Both the position numbers and the translations under genes were made by a program. Positions 1-7,333 of a DNA stretch of 20,277 nt are shown here, piece after piece. Under the pieces are notes generated by a model that saw nothing but the letters and a program-made list of their open reading frames with translations, did not search any database and was not told where the DNA came from. The stretch comes from Bacteroidetes bacterium UBA1952 (GTDB taxonomy: Bacteria; Bacteroidota; Bacteroidia; Chitinophagales; Chitinophagaceae), in contig DDEO01000190.1 in NCBI GenBank assembly GCA_002336725.1, positions 1 to 20,277 on the forward strand, written 5' to 3'. The number at the start of each line of letters is the position of its first letter. Position 1 is the stretch's first letter.

Positions 1-677
1 ACAATCTTGCCCTGCGCGTCAAACATCCGCAGGAAATAAACACCGGCAGGCGCTTCGTTCAAGGGAATATTGGCACTGTTGCCCACGATGTGAAACATAC
101 TGATAGGCTGCCCCAGCAGGTTGTACACGCCGATTGTTTTGACATTATCGCTGTTCTCAAAAGTTACGTTCACCGATTCGTGAGCGGGGTTAGGAAACAC
201 CTTGATATTGTCTTCTACCCGAACCGTAGTGGTGATGCCCTGCGCCGAGCGATTGGCAATAAACGTGATGGTACGATTAGAACCCGAAACCTGTGGATCA
301 CGGATTTCGACCCGCATAATACCCACACCATTTGTCGGTACGCTCAGCAGGCTGAAGTAAAAGGAAGCAGGTACACTCGTAACGGTATCGGTGCGAAACC
401 AGGCTCCGGAAGTGAGGGTGTTGAGCGGACGGCAAAGAACATTGTCGCAGATACCTTCTACCACCCAGTTAGCCGGGATGTTATGAGACAGGTAGCGCCA
501 TTCCAGCACGCGGGAAGAAGCGCCGCCAATCAGTCGCATGGCGTTATAGACTTTCAGATCCGGCCTTCCGGCGTTATAATTGGCAATGCTGGTATCGCCG
601 TATTGGGTATCAAACGTTTGCGCCTGCACCTCTACAAAAGAGAACACAGCAAGCAAAAGGAGAAGAAGTTTTTTCAT
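1..677 (-). CDS. Secreted protein with T9SS type A C-terminal sorting domain (partial, C-terminus beyond left edge)
   Basis: A minus-strand frame is open from an ATG at 677 to the left edge, giving 225 codons without a stop. The first 19-20 residues form a signal peptide (MKK, a run of leucines, then VQA before Q20). Residues 30-150 are a beta-rich region containing a GICDNVLC motif (C77 and C82, possibly a disulfide) that I know from Bacteroidota secreted proteins but cannot assign a function. Residues about 156-225 match the Por/T9SS type A sorting domain: KVFPNP (159-164), VYNLLGQPI (184-192) and APAGVYFLRM (209-218). By family knowledge such proteins cross the outer membrane through T9SS and are released or anchored to the surface. 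Only the last few residues of the domain are missing. The gene is divergent from the S41 protease and has a good promoter at 695-725. Confidence 0.9.
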   Translation of the reverse strand, partial: MKKLLLLLLAVFSFVEVQAQTFDTQYGDTSIANYNAGRPDLKVYNAMRLIGGASSRVLEWRYLSHNIPANWVVEGICDNVLCRPLNTLTSGAWFRTDTVTSVPASFYFSLLSVPTNGVGIMRVEIRDPQVSGSNRTITFIANRSAQGITTTVRVEDNIKVFPNPAHESVNVTFENSDNVKTIGVYNLLGQPISMFHIVGNSANIPLNEAPAGVYFLRMFDAQGKI

Positions 678-694
678 AAAAAAATCTTTGGGTT

Positions 695-725
695 CAAAAT
701 TAGGGTTTTTGTGGATAAAATCCAA
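695..725 (-). promoter_or_regulatory. Bacteroidota-type promoter for the T9SS cargo gene
   Basis: Read on the minus strand, TTG (725-723) is followed by a 20-nt spacer and TAATTTTG (702-695). This fits the Bacteroidota primary sigma consensus (TTG, 19-21 nt, TAnnTTTG). The box ends 17 nt upstream of the ATG at 677. It is one of the few places in the window where both boxes are present with correct spacing. Confidence 0.6.
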
Positions 726-824
726 TCTGTAATCCAAAGTTTAGGCTGTTAAATTTGTACCACCGTTGCCTTCTGGCATACTTTTCATCCAACCAAAAAC
801 GTTTTTTTGGGGTTCTTTTAGCAA

Positions 825-2510
825 ATGAAATTTTCATTCAAAACCATGACCCGCCGCAGCCGCGGGTTTGTTGCCGGTTTGGGCTGCGCCGCCGTTATGG
901 GGCTTTTTATCCAGGGCAAAGACACGGACACGATGTTTGAGATTTCCAAAAATCTCGATGTTTTTTCCGCTCTTTTCCGGGAACTCAATGGCTATTATGT
1001 AGATCCCATCGAGCCGGGCAAGCTGGTGAAGGTGGGTGTGGATGCCATGCTCGCCGAGCTGGATCCTTATACCAACTACATTACTGAGTCGGATGTTGAG
1101 GATTATGAATTTCAAACGACCGGCAAATACGGCGGTATCGGCACCACGCTTCAAAAACGCAGCGACGATATCGTTATCGGCGAGATTTATGAGAATACGC
1201 CGGCCATGCGCGCCGGCCTGCATCCGGGAGACATCCTGCTCGGTGTGGACAATCAGGATGTTCGCAACCGTTCGGTAGAAGCTATTTCCCAACTGCTCAA
1301 AGGATCTGCCGGCACGTCGGTTGCCGTCAAGGTAAAGGATGCCTTCACCGGCAATGAAGTCGTGAAGATGGTTACGCGCGAACAGATTGCGCTGAGCAGT
1401 GTGCCCTACGCCGGACTGGCCGGTTCCGGAAAAGATATGGCCTACGTGAAGCTCACGCAATTCACCCCCGACTGCGCCCGGCAGGTGCGCCACGCGCTCG
1501 ACTCGCTGAAGGGCAAAACACCGGCGCTGAAAGGTGTGGTACTCGACCTGCGCGGCAACCCGGGCGGCCTGCTCGATGAAGCCGTAAACCTTTGCAACCT
1601 GTTTATTGACCGCGGCCAGCTGGTCGTGAGTACCAAAGGCAAAATGGAGGATTGGGACAAGGAATTTCGTACAAACAACGCGCCCTGGAACACCGAAATT
1701 CCGGTAACCGTGCTCATCAATGGCTCCTCGGCTTCGGCTTCGGAGATTGTAGCCGGAACGATGCAGGATCTGGACCGGGGCGTAGTCATCGGCGAGAAAT
1801 CCTATGGCAAGGGCCTGGTGCAAATCACCCGCCGACTGGGTTATAATGCCCAGCTGAAGCTGACTACTGCCCGCTATTACACGCCTTCGGGACGCTGCAT
1901 CCAACAGCTCGATTATACCCACCGCAGTGCTGACGGCAAGGTGAGCAATATCCCCGATTCGCTGAAAAAGACTTACAAAACCACTGCCGGCCGACTGGTG
2001 AAAAGTGGTGGCGGCGTGGAGCCGGATGTACGGGTAAAAGACAGCATTCCGTCGCGGCTGATTGTGGCGCTCTATACCAAAGGGCTGTTCTTTGATTGGG
2101 CCACGCAATTTAATAAAGAGCATAAAACCATCGCCGCGCCGGGCCAATTTGCGCTTACCGATGCCGATTTCGACGCTTTCAACAGCTATCTGGACCGAAA
2201 AGATTTCCGCTATCGCACACAGGCCGACGACCTCTTTGACTCGCTCCAGGCAGTTACCACACGGGCAGGCACTTACACCGCCGCCAAGGGAGAGTTTACG
2301 GCGCTCGGCAACAAACTGGCCCACGACAAACGCACGGACCTAAACCGGCAGAAAACGGAAATTAAACGCTTGCTGGAAGGCGAAATCGCCAGCCGGTATT
2401 ACTACCAGAAGGGCCGCCTCATCCAGGACCTGCGCAACGACCCCGACTATGACAAAGCGGTATCGCTGCTGGAGCAGCCGGCAGAATACCGGAAAATTCT
2501 AAAAAAATAG
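825..2510 (+). CDS. S41 family C-terminal processing (tail-specific) serine peptidase
   Basis: This 561-residue protein has an N-terminal hydrophobic stretch (about 14-30) after a basic start, which fits a signal peptide or membrane anchor, so it should act in the periplasm. Residues about 45-90 are the N-terminal helical part with LDPYTNYI. A PDZ domain covers about 95-180 (KYGGIGTTL, then AGLHPGDILLGVD), and the S41 protease core about 205-360 contains LDLRGNPGGLL. The Ser/Lys dyad is visible: S304 in NGSSASASEIVAG and K329 in GEKSYGKGLVQ, with the 25-residue spacing seen in the CtpA/Prc family. The C-terminal 180 residues are a lineage extension rich in charged helix. By family knowledge it cleaves exposed C-termini of envelope proteins; the substrate is unknown. 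It stands alone between a divergent T9SS cargo gene and paaA. A TAnnTTTG box (750-757) lies 67 nt upstream. Confidence 0.93.
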   Translation: MKFSFKTMTRRSRGFVAGLGCAAVMGLFIQGKDTDTMFEISKNLDVFSALFRELNGYYVDPIEPGKLVKVGVDAMLAELDPYTNYITESDVEDYEFQTTGKYGGIGTTLQKRSDDIVIGEIYENTPAMRAGLHPGDILLGVDNQDVRNRSVEAISQLLKGSAGTSVAVKVKDAFTGNEVVKMVTREQIALSSVPYAGLAGSGKDMAYVKLTQFTPDCARQVRHALDSLKGKTPALKGVVLDLRGNPGGLLDEAVNLCNLFIDRGQLVVSTKGKMEDWDKEFRTNNAPWNTEIPVTVLINGSSASASEIVAGTMQDLDRGVVIGEKSYGKGLVQITRRLGYNAQLKLTTARYYTPSGRCIQQLDYTHRSADGKVSNIPDSLKKTYKTTAGRLVKSGGGVEPDVRVKDSIPSRLIVALYTKGLFFDWATQFNKEHKTIAAPGQFALTDADFDAFNSYLDRKDFRYRTQADDLFDSLQAVTTRAGTYTAAKGEFTALGNKLAHDKRTDLNRQKTEIKRLLEGEIASRYYYQKGRLIQDLRNDPDYDKAVSLLEQPAEYRKILKK

Positions 2511-2627
2511 AAATCGGCAGCCGTTGGCAAATGGACTACACTTCCCACTGTCAGGCTTGGGCTTTTCCGGAAACCACATCCCGGAATTTCTTTCGTATCT
2601 TTATCAACTCACGTAAATCAGGATTTT

Positions 2628-3590
2628 ATGAATATTGCAAATGAAGCTTTTGAGGCCAAAATCGCCGCCGACTCCTTTATTGAGCCGCGCGACGAGATGC
2701 CGGAAGCCTACCGAAAAACATTAATCCGCCAAATATCCCAACATGCCCACTCGGAGTATGTCGGGATGCTGCCGGAGGGCAACTGGATCACCCGTGCGCC
2801 TTCGCTGAAGCGCAAAGCCGTTTTGCTGGCTAAGGTGCAGGACGAAGCGGGCCACGGCCTCTATCTCTACTCGGCTGCCGAAACGCTGGGCATCACCCGC
2901 GATCAGATGCTGGAGCAGCTGCACGATGGCACGGCCAAATATTCCTCTATCTTCAACTATCCCACCCTCACCTGGGCAGATATGGGTGCCATTGGCTGGC
3001 TGGTGGATGGTGCTGCCATCATGAATCAGGTGCCGCTGTGCCGCACGAGCTACGGCCCTTATGCCCGCGCCATGATACGGGTGTGCAAGGAAGAGTCTTT
3101 CCACCAACGGCAGGGATTTGAGGCTATTATGCGCCTGGCTCAAGGCACGGAGGTGCAAAAGAAAATGGCGCAGGATGCGCTCAACCGCTGGTGGTGGCCT
3201 TCGCTGATGATGTTTGGTCCGCCAGACGACCATTCGCCCAACACCGAGCAGAGTATGCGCTGGAAAATCAAGCGATTTACCAACGACGAACTGCGCCAGA
3301 AATTCATTGATGTAACGGTAGAGCAGGCCAAATTCCTGGGCCTGACTGTACCCGACCCGGATTTGAAATGGAACGAAGAACGCGGCCACTACGACTATGG
3401 CGTTATTGACTGGAATGAGTTCTGGAATGTGGTCAAAGGGAATGGACCCTGCAACCGCGAACGTCTGGAAATGCGCCGCAATGCCTGGGACAGCGGTGCG
3501 TGGGTGCGCGAAGCCGCACTGGCACATTCTCAAAAACGCGCCGCCCGCAAGGAAGCGCAGCCGCAAGCCCTGGCAGGCGCAACCGCTTAG
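2628..3590 (+). CDS. paaA: 1,2-phenylacetyl-CoA epoxidase, catalytic subunit A
   Basis: This 320-residue protein is full length for PaaA, the diiron subunit of the ring-epoxidising oxygenase of aerobic phenylacetate breakdown. The family features are present: E43, the first helix-bundle pair VQDEAGHG (E73 and H76), and the second pair CKEESFHQ (E156 and H159), plus NRWWWPSLMMFGPPDDHSPN. All expected diiron ligands appear intact. In known systems PaaA works with PaaC as a structural partner, with PaaB, PaaD for assembly and the reductase PaaE, usually encoded in one operon. None of these lies here: upstream is an unrelated protease and downstream are a terminator and 900 bp without genes. The protein is therefore either supplied with partners encoded elsewhere or works differently. 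The last 25 residues are an Ala/Gln/Lys-rich tail. A TATCTTTA box (2596-2603) lies 24 nt before the ATG. Confidence 0.93.
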   Translation: MNIANEAFEAKIAADSFIEPRDEMPEAYRKTLIRQISQHAHSEYVGMLPEGNWITRAPSLKRKAVLLAKVQDEAGHGLYLYSAAETLGITRDQMLEQLHDGTAKYSSIFNYPTLTWADMGAIGWLVDGAAIMNQVPLCRTSYGPYARAMIRVCKEESFHQRQGFEAIMRLAQGTEVQKKMAQDALNRWWWPSLMMFGPPDDHSPNTEQSMRWKIKRFTNDELRQKFIDVTVEQAKFLGLTVPDPDLKWNEERGHYDYGVIDWNEFWNVVKGNGPCNRERLEMRRNAWDSGAWVREAALAHSQKRAARKEAQPQALAGATA

Positions 3591-3612
3591 ATACACCCTT
3601 TTTACCAACTGC

Positions 3613-3653
3613 AAACGCTGTGGCTTCCGATGCCGGAATACACAGCGTTTTTT
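3613..3653 (+). terminator. Rho-independent terminator after paaA
   Basis: A perfect 10-bp stem (AAACGCTGTG at 3613-3622, CACAGCGTTT at 3641-3650) encloses a second 5-bp stem (TTCCG/CGGAA) and runs into six T residues in total. It begins 22 bp after the paaA stop, so paaA is transcribed without any downstream partner gene. Confidence 0.85.
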
Positions 3654-3946
3654 GCTGGGACAAGATTTCCGGAAATTTCGTTGCAGACAGGGTTAATGCC
3701 AAATGTACCGCTAAAATGAACACCGCAATTCGGCCCCTCTCTTCCGCCAGAGGCGGAGGCCGGGGATGAGGCTAACGATGCATGATTTAGCTGTCTAAAA
3801 GGTAAAATGCCATTTTGCCGCCTGCGTTTTGCATAGAAATCCTGGCTCCAGCCCTTACGTAACAAGCGTTTTTGAGCATTCTGCTCTGCAAGATTCAGGT
3901 AGTTATTCCCTTTCGGGTAATACTTTCCTCGTTGCTACGCTTAAAA

Positions 3947-4218
3947 TAACGTGAGTCTCGTTTTAAAATAGGTTAGAATGAACGTTTTATATGCTTTGTC
4001 GTTAGCGGACGGCCTTGATTTTTCGGCGTTAAGAAAATCCGGTGAAGGGGCGTTAAAAAATTTGCACGGTCCGAAGCGAAACGAAGTGAAGCAAGTTTGC
4101 AAATTTTAGCCCCGAAAGCGGATTTTTAGCCAGAAAAATCACAGCCTTGAACTTTTGCTTCTTTTGCCTCAAGGCAAAAGAAGACGAAAGATGGACTCTT
4201 TATCCGAGATTCACGTTA
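3947..4218. mobile_element. MITE-like non-coding element with terminal and internal inverted repeats
   Basis: The ends are 14-bp inverted repeats with one mismatch: TAACGTGAGTCTCG (3947-3960) and CGAGATTCACGTTA (4205-4218). Inside is a long imperfect palindrome (4011-4146). Its paired blocks, from outside in, are GGC/GCC, TGATTTTTC/GAAAAATCA, AAAATCCG/CGGATTTT, GGGGC/GCCCC and AAATTTGCA/TTGCAAATTT. It closes on an unpaired core of about 28 nt. A second perfect 11-bp hairpin follows at 4158-4183 (CTTCTTTTGCC, loop TCAA). There is no coding capacity. The architecture fits a miniature inverted-repeat element or a large Bacteroidota interspersed repeat. No clear target-site duplication is visible, so mobility is inference. 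Confidence 0.5.
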
Positions 4219-4510
4219 AAATATGAGCAAAATGTAATTATAAAATACCCCGGAATCTCCACAACACAGAAAGCGGAGTTTGTGGGTTACCGCTTTTCAG
4301 CGGCATAGGCTCCGCCTGTAATGAACGTGAATCAGCCCATAGCCTTCATATGACTTTATCATCCGAAAGGGATGGATATATAAAAGAGTTGCCATAAAAT
4401 GCTCCAAAAAATTAGATTATGTCATAAGCATTTGCCGATGGGCGAAGCAGCAACGGGCTAAGAATACCAGACAGCGCCGGTTGCGTCCGCGCGGGAAGCA
4501 GTTTTTTGAC

Positions 4511-6055
4511 TCACGAGCTACACGAAAGCATCCCGCAGCCGGGTTTGGTGAGCGCCCATTGCGGCTGCTTCTCGTTCAGTTCCGGAAATCTGACTTCGTA
4601 AGGCGTTTTCAGGGCCGCTTCCAGCTTGCGAAAAAACGAATCATCGCCCTTTTCTAATGCCTCAATCGCTTCGTGGAGCTGGTAATTGCGCAGGATGAAA
4701 CGTGGATTGGTTTTTTGCATCAGCGCAGCGCGTTCGGGGGAGAAATTTCCGGAAAAACAGGCTCGGTATTGAGCCAAAAATGCCTGCAAAAGAGCGGCGG
4801 CTTCGGCCAATGGCTCGCTGTAAAGCGCGGGCATAAAATGCGCCAGGTCATTGCTTGCTTCCGCAGGAATGGTTTCCAAAAGCTGAAAGAACAGCGTATA
4901 ATCCGGTTGCAGCGTCTGCAACAGCGTTTCCAGCTTTTCGCCCAGCAACAGGCTTTCGGGACTTTGGGTAGAAATACCCATTTTGGCCAGCAGCATCGTT
5001 TCATACGCCTCGGCGAAATAATCGTCGTAGCGTTCCAGCGCGGCGACCAGTTGCTGTGGGTCGCGGGCAAGGGGCGAAAGGCTCGCCGCCAGATTGGCCA
5101 GGTTCCATTTCGCTACCTGCGGCTGATTGCCAAAGGCATAGCGGCGGCCCGGCAGGTCGGTGGTGTTGGGTGTAAAGAAATTATCGTAGGCATCCAGCAT
5201 CCCATACGGCCCATAGTCAATCGTGAGGCCCAGGATGCTCATGTTATCGGTGTTCATCACCCCATGCACAAAGCCCACGCGCATCCATTCCGCCATCAAA
5301 AACGCCGTCCGTCGGACTTCTTCTTCATAGAAATCCACGACTGCGTTTTCGCCGCCAATTTCCGGAAAATAACGTTCTATCACCCAGCCGGTGAGTTGGG
5401 CCAGCAGCTCCAATTCCTGCCGGGCATAGAGGAGTTCAAAATGGCCAAATCGAATAAAGGTCGGTGCGGTTCGCAGCACAATCGCGCCAGGTTCGGGGCG
5501 CGGGTGGCCATCGTAAAGCATATCGCGGATGACATCGTCGCCGGTTTCCACAAGGCTCAAAGCGCGGGTTGTCGGGATGCCGAGGTGGTGCATCGCTTCA
5601 CTCATCAAATATTCGCGCACCGAAGAGCGCAACACCGCCCGCCCGTCGCCGCGCCGCGAATAGGCCGTCCGGCCCGCGCCTTTGAGTTGCAGTTCTTCAG
5701 TCCTGCCATCAGGTCGCCGCCATTCGCCGAGCGTGATAGCCCGACCGTCGCCCAGCTGCCCGGCCCAGTTTCCAAACTGATGGCCGCCATAGCACGAGGC
5801 GTAGGGTTTCATGCCGGGAGCGAGCGCATTTCCGGAAAGCAGCGCGATTTCGGCTTCCGTTTCCGGCTTTTGAATGCCCAGTTCGCGGGCGAGGTCCTTG
5901 CTCCAGGCCAGCAATTTGGGCGCGGCCACCATCGTGGGAAGTGTCGCGCTCCAGAGTTTGCCGGGCGTTTGGCGGGAAGAAAGGCTGCCGGATTCGTCGC
6001 CGGGAAAGGCATTGTGGAACAGGGCCGTGTAGTTGGGGGAAAGGAGGGATTGCAT
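4511..6055 (-). CDS. selO: Protein adenylyltransferase SelO (YdiU family pseudokinase)
   Basis: At 514 residues this is the usual length for bacterial SelO. By family knowledge it is a kinase-fold enzyme that binds ATP upside-down and transfers AMP to Ser/Thr/Tyr of proteins, linked to redox stress. The key residues stand in the spacing known for the Pseudomonas syringae enzyme: K125 (ELQLKGAGRT), E148 (SSVREYLMSE), D270-N271 (HGVMNTDNMSILG) and the metal-binding D280 (LTIDYGPYG). The N-terminal motif YGGHQFGNWAGQLGDGRA (89-106) is intact. The protein ends in SCSS, so C512 sits at the third-last position, where eukaryotic SelO carries selenocysteine. No partner gene is adjacent. The start at 6055 lies just 2 bp from a triplicated 42-bp repeat, so its promoter must lie in or beyond that repeat. 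Confidence 0.95.
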   Translation of the reverse strand: MQSLLSPNYTALFHNAFPGDESGSLSSRQTPGKLWSATLPTMVAAPKLLAWSKDLARELGIQKPETEAEIALLSGNALAPGMKPYASCYGGHQFGNWAGQLGDGRAITLGEWRRPDGRTEELQLKGAGRTAYSRRGDGRAVLRSSVREYLMSEAMHHLGIPTTRALSLVETGDDVIRDMLYDGHPRPEPGAIVLRTAPTFIRFGHFELLYARQELELLAQLTGWVIERYFPEIGGENAVVDFYEEEVRRTAFLMAEWMRVGFVHGVMNTDNMSILGLTIDYGPYGMLDAYDNFFTPNTTDLPGRRYAFGNQPQVAKWNLANLAASLSPLARDPQQLVAALERYDDYFAEAYETMLLAKMGISTQSPESLLLGEKLETLLQTLQPDYTLFFQLLETIPAEASNDLAHFMPALYSEPLAEAAALLQAFLAQYRACFSGNFSPERAALMQKTNPRFILRNYQLHEAIEALEKGDDSFFRKLEAALKTPYEVRFPELNEKQPQWALTKPGCGMLSCSS

Positions 6056-6057
6056 GG

Positions 6058-6183
6058 TTTATAGTTGGAGCTTCGCTTGGACTCCGCCGATGGCGGATGT
6101 TTATAGTTGGAGCTTCGCTTGGACTCCGCCGATGGCGGATGTTTATAGTTGGAGCTTCGCTTGGACTCCGCCGATGGCGGATG
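6058..6183. repeat. Three perfect tandem copies of a 42-bp unit next to the selO start
   Basis: The copies are 6058-6099, 6100-6141 and 6142-6183, and I see no mismatch between them. Each contains a 6-bp hairpin (TCCGCC, loop GAT, GGCGGA). The array begins 2 bp upstream of the selO ATG. The unit length is a multiple of three, so the array stays open as a 14-residue peptide repeat on the plus strand, but I do not regard it as coding. Confidence 0.95.
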
Positions 6184-6235
6184 TTGGACAGGCTTCGCCG
6201 TTGGAGCCTTCGGCTTTGGGGTGGTAAAGTTCCTG

Positions 6236-6660
6236 TTTAAAAATTCGGCATTCCGGGAAAGAGAGTTCTGTTATCTGCCTCTGCGCCTCTGCGTCTCTGC
6301 GTCTCTGCGAGAGAAAATCCGCCCCTGCCCCAGACCACTTTAAAATTTCGGCATTCCGGCAAAGAGAGTTCTGTTCTCTGCGTCTCTGCGAGAGAAAATC
6401 CGGCGCTGCCCCAGACCACTTTAAAAATTCGGCATTCCGGGAAAGAGAGTTCTGTTCTCTGTCTCTGCGCCTCTGCGTCTCTGCGAGAGAAAATCCGCCG
6501 CTGCCCCAGACCACAGTATCCCGATGGAGTCTCTGCGCCTCTGCGTCTCTGCGAGAGAAAATCCGCCGCTGCCCCAGACCACTTTAAAAATTCGGCATTC
6601 CGGCAAAGAGAGTTCTGCCTCTGCGCCTCTGCGTTTCTGCGAGAGAAAATCCGCCGCTGC
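6236..6660. repeat. Five imperfect tandem copies of an 80-100 bp spacer repeat
   Basis: Copies span 6236-6338, 6339-6419, 6420-6514, 6515-6582 (front half replaced by a short unrelated piece) and 6583-6660. A typical unit runs from TTTAAAAATTCGGCATTCCG through AAAGAGAGTTCTG, a variable number of CTCTGCG-type 8-mers and GAGAGAAAATCC, to CTGCCCCAGACCAC. Length differences come mostly from the number of 8-mers, as expected from slippage. The minus-strand translation is a repetitive Arg/Gln-rich peptide with no protein-like features. Confidence 0.9.
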
Positions 6661-6695
6661 GGGATAAAAACCTATCTTTCCGAAAATCCCTTTTT

Positions 6696-7244
6696 ATGGC
6701 CACATTCCTTCCCGGAACTATTAAACTCTTTGATTACTACAAAAACCTTGCAGAGAAAACGCTTGCGCAGATTTCTGATGCGCAGTTTTTTCACCAGCAA
6801 GGATCCGAAAATAGTATAGCCGTCATTGTGCAGCACGTGGCGGGCAATATGAAAAGCCGCTTTACCGACTTCCTTACCTCGGACGGCGAGAAGCCCTGGC
6901 GCAACCGCGACGGCGAGTTTGAACCTCCCACGCTTTCCCGCGCGGCACTGATGCAGGCATGGGAAGAAAGCTGGCGGCTGCTGTTCAATACCCTGCGCAA
7001 ACTCTCTGAAAGAGACCTTTCCCGAACGGTTTATGTTCGTAACGAAGGCCATAGTGTGCCGGATGCCATTCTGCGGCAACTGGCACACTATAGCTATCAT
7101 GTCGGGCAAATGGTTCATGCTGCCAAGACGATGAAAACCGAAAAATGGCAGGTGCTGAGCATTCCTAAAGGCCAATCCGAAGCCTACAACGCCGATAAAT
7201 TTGCGCAGCCCAAAACGGAGCGGCACTTTACAGAGAAAATCTAA
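6696..7244 (+). CDS. DinB-superfamily protein (DUF1572-like)
   Basis: This 182-residue protein is predicted to be a four-helix bundle. The three histidines expected to bind a divalent metal in DinB-like proteins are present: H47 (VIVQHVAGN), H131 and H135 (LAHYSYHVGQMVH). The N-terminus (LFDYYKNLAEKTLAQI) and the ENSIAVIVQHVAGNM segment resemble the DUF1572 branch. Some relatives are thiol-dependent transferases (bacillithiol or mycothiol S-transferases), but the substrate of this branch is unknown to me and I assign none. There is no signal peptide, so it is cytoplasmic. It converges on murI with a 48-bp gap, and its own -7 box is likely TATCTTTC at 6673-6680. Confidence 0.85.
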   Translation: MATFLPGTIKLFDYYKNLAEKTLAQISDAQFFHQQGSENSIAVIVQHVAGNMKSRFTDFLTSDGEKPWRNRDGEFEPPTLSRAALMQAWEESWRLLFNTLRKLSERDLSRTVYVRNEGHSVPDAILRQLAHYSYHVGQMVHAAKTMKTEKWQVLSIPKGQSEAYNADKFAQPKTERHFTEKI

Positions 7245-7252
7245 CACATCCC

Positions 7253-7333
7253 CCCGACTTGACAAGTCCGTGTACGTTTTTGAGGAGACTTATCAAGTCA
7301 AATCCTGTTTCATATGCCGACTTGACAAGTCGG
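7253..7333. repeat. Three related GACTT-AAGTC palindromes at the dinB-like/murI junction
   Basis: The copies are 7253-7270 (CCGACTTGACAAGTCCG core), 7288-7300 (GACTTATCAAGTC) and 7317-7333 (CCGACTTGACAAGTCGG, a palindrome apart from its central base). The first lies between the convergent genes, the second straddles the murI stop, and the third lies inside the murI coding sequence. They may act as a weak two-way terminator. I see no long T-run. Confidence 0.7.

Larger units (their letters stand above)
3591..4510. other. 920-bp gene-free region between paaA and selO
   Basis: I find no credible gene in this stretch on either strand. It holds the paaA terminator (3613-3653), one TTCCGGAA octamer (3667), a CCCCTCTC-type spacer repeat (about 3737-3772), a MITE-like element (3947-4218), and a nested hairpin at 4273-4315 (GCGGAG pairing with CTCCGC, and inside it CCGCT with AGCGG). 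The sequence AACGTGAATC, part of the MITE terminal repeat, recurs at 4324-4333. The rest (3773-3946 and 4334-4510) shows nothing I recognise. Confidence 0.7.
6056..6695. other. 640-bp repeat-filled spacer between selO and the DinB-like gene
   Basis: This divergent spacer is almost entirely repeats: 3 x 42 bp at 6058-6183 and five 80-100 bp units at 6236-6660. Between them, 6184-6235 has a short GC-rich piece with GGAGCC/GGCTTT similarity to the 42-bp unit. Only 6661-6695 looks unique. It contains TATCTTTC (6673-6680), a probable -7 box 15 nt before the DinB-like ATG. Confidence 0.75.

Noticed and set aside
90..752. Plus-strand open frame of 220 codons at the left edge
   Set aside because: The opposite strand encodes a signal peptide and a T9SS sorting domain in one frame with a good promoter.
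834..2324. Long minus-strand open frame of 496 codons
   Set aside because: It lies antisense to the S41 protease, whose catalytic motifs are clear. The translation has no recognisable domain and is rich in His/Arg, as expected from a shadow frame in GC-rich DNA.
4011..4183. Group II intron or riboswitch for the structured region
   Set aside because: I could not find the domain V hallmark or any known aptamer core. The symmetry is that of simple inverted repeats.
4673..6064. Plus-strand open frame of 463 codons
   Set aside because: It is antisense to selO, with low-complexity Gln/Arg/Gly composition and no motif.
6143..6514. Minus-strand frame encoding a repetitive peptide, and the plus-strand 14-residue repeat frame at 6033-6227
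   Set aside because: Both are translations of tandem DNA repeats. They have no codon or domain signal, and the same CTCTGCG-type DNA is common in non-coding spacers of this phylum.
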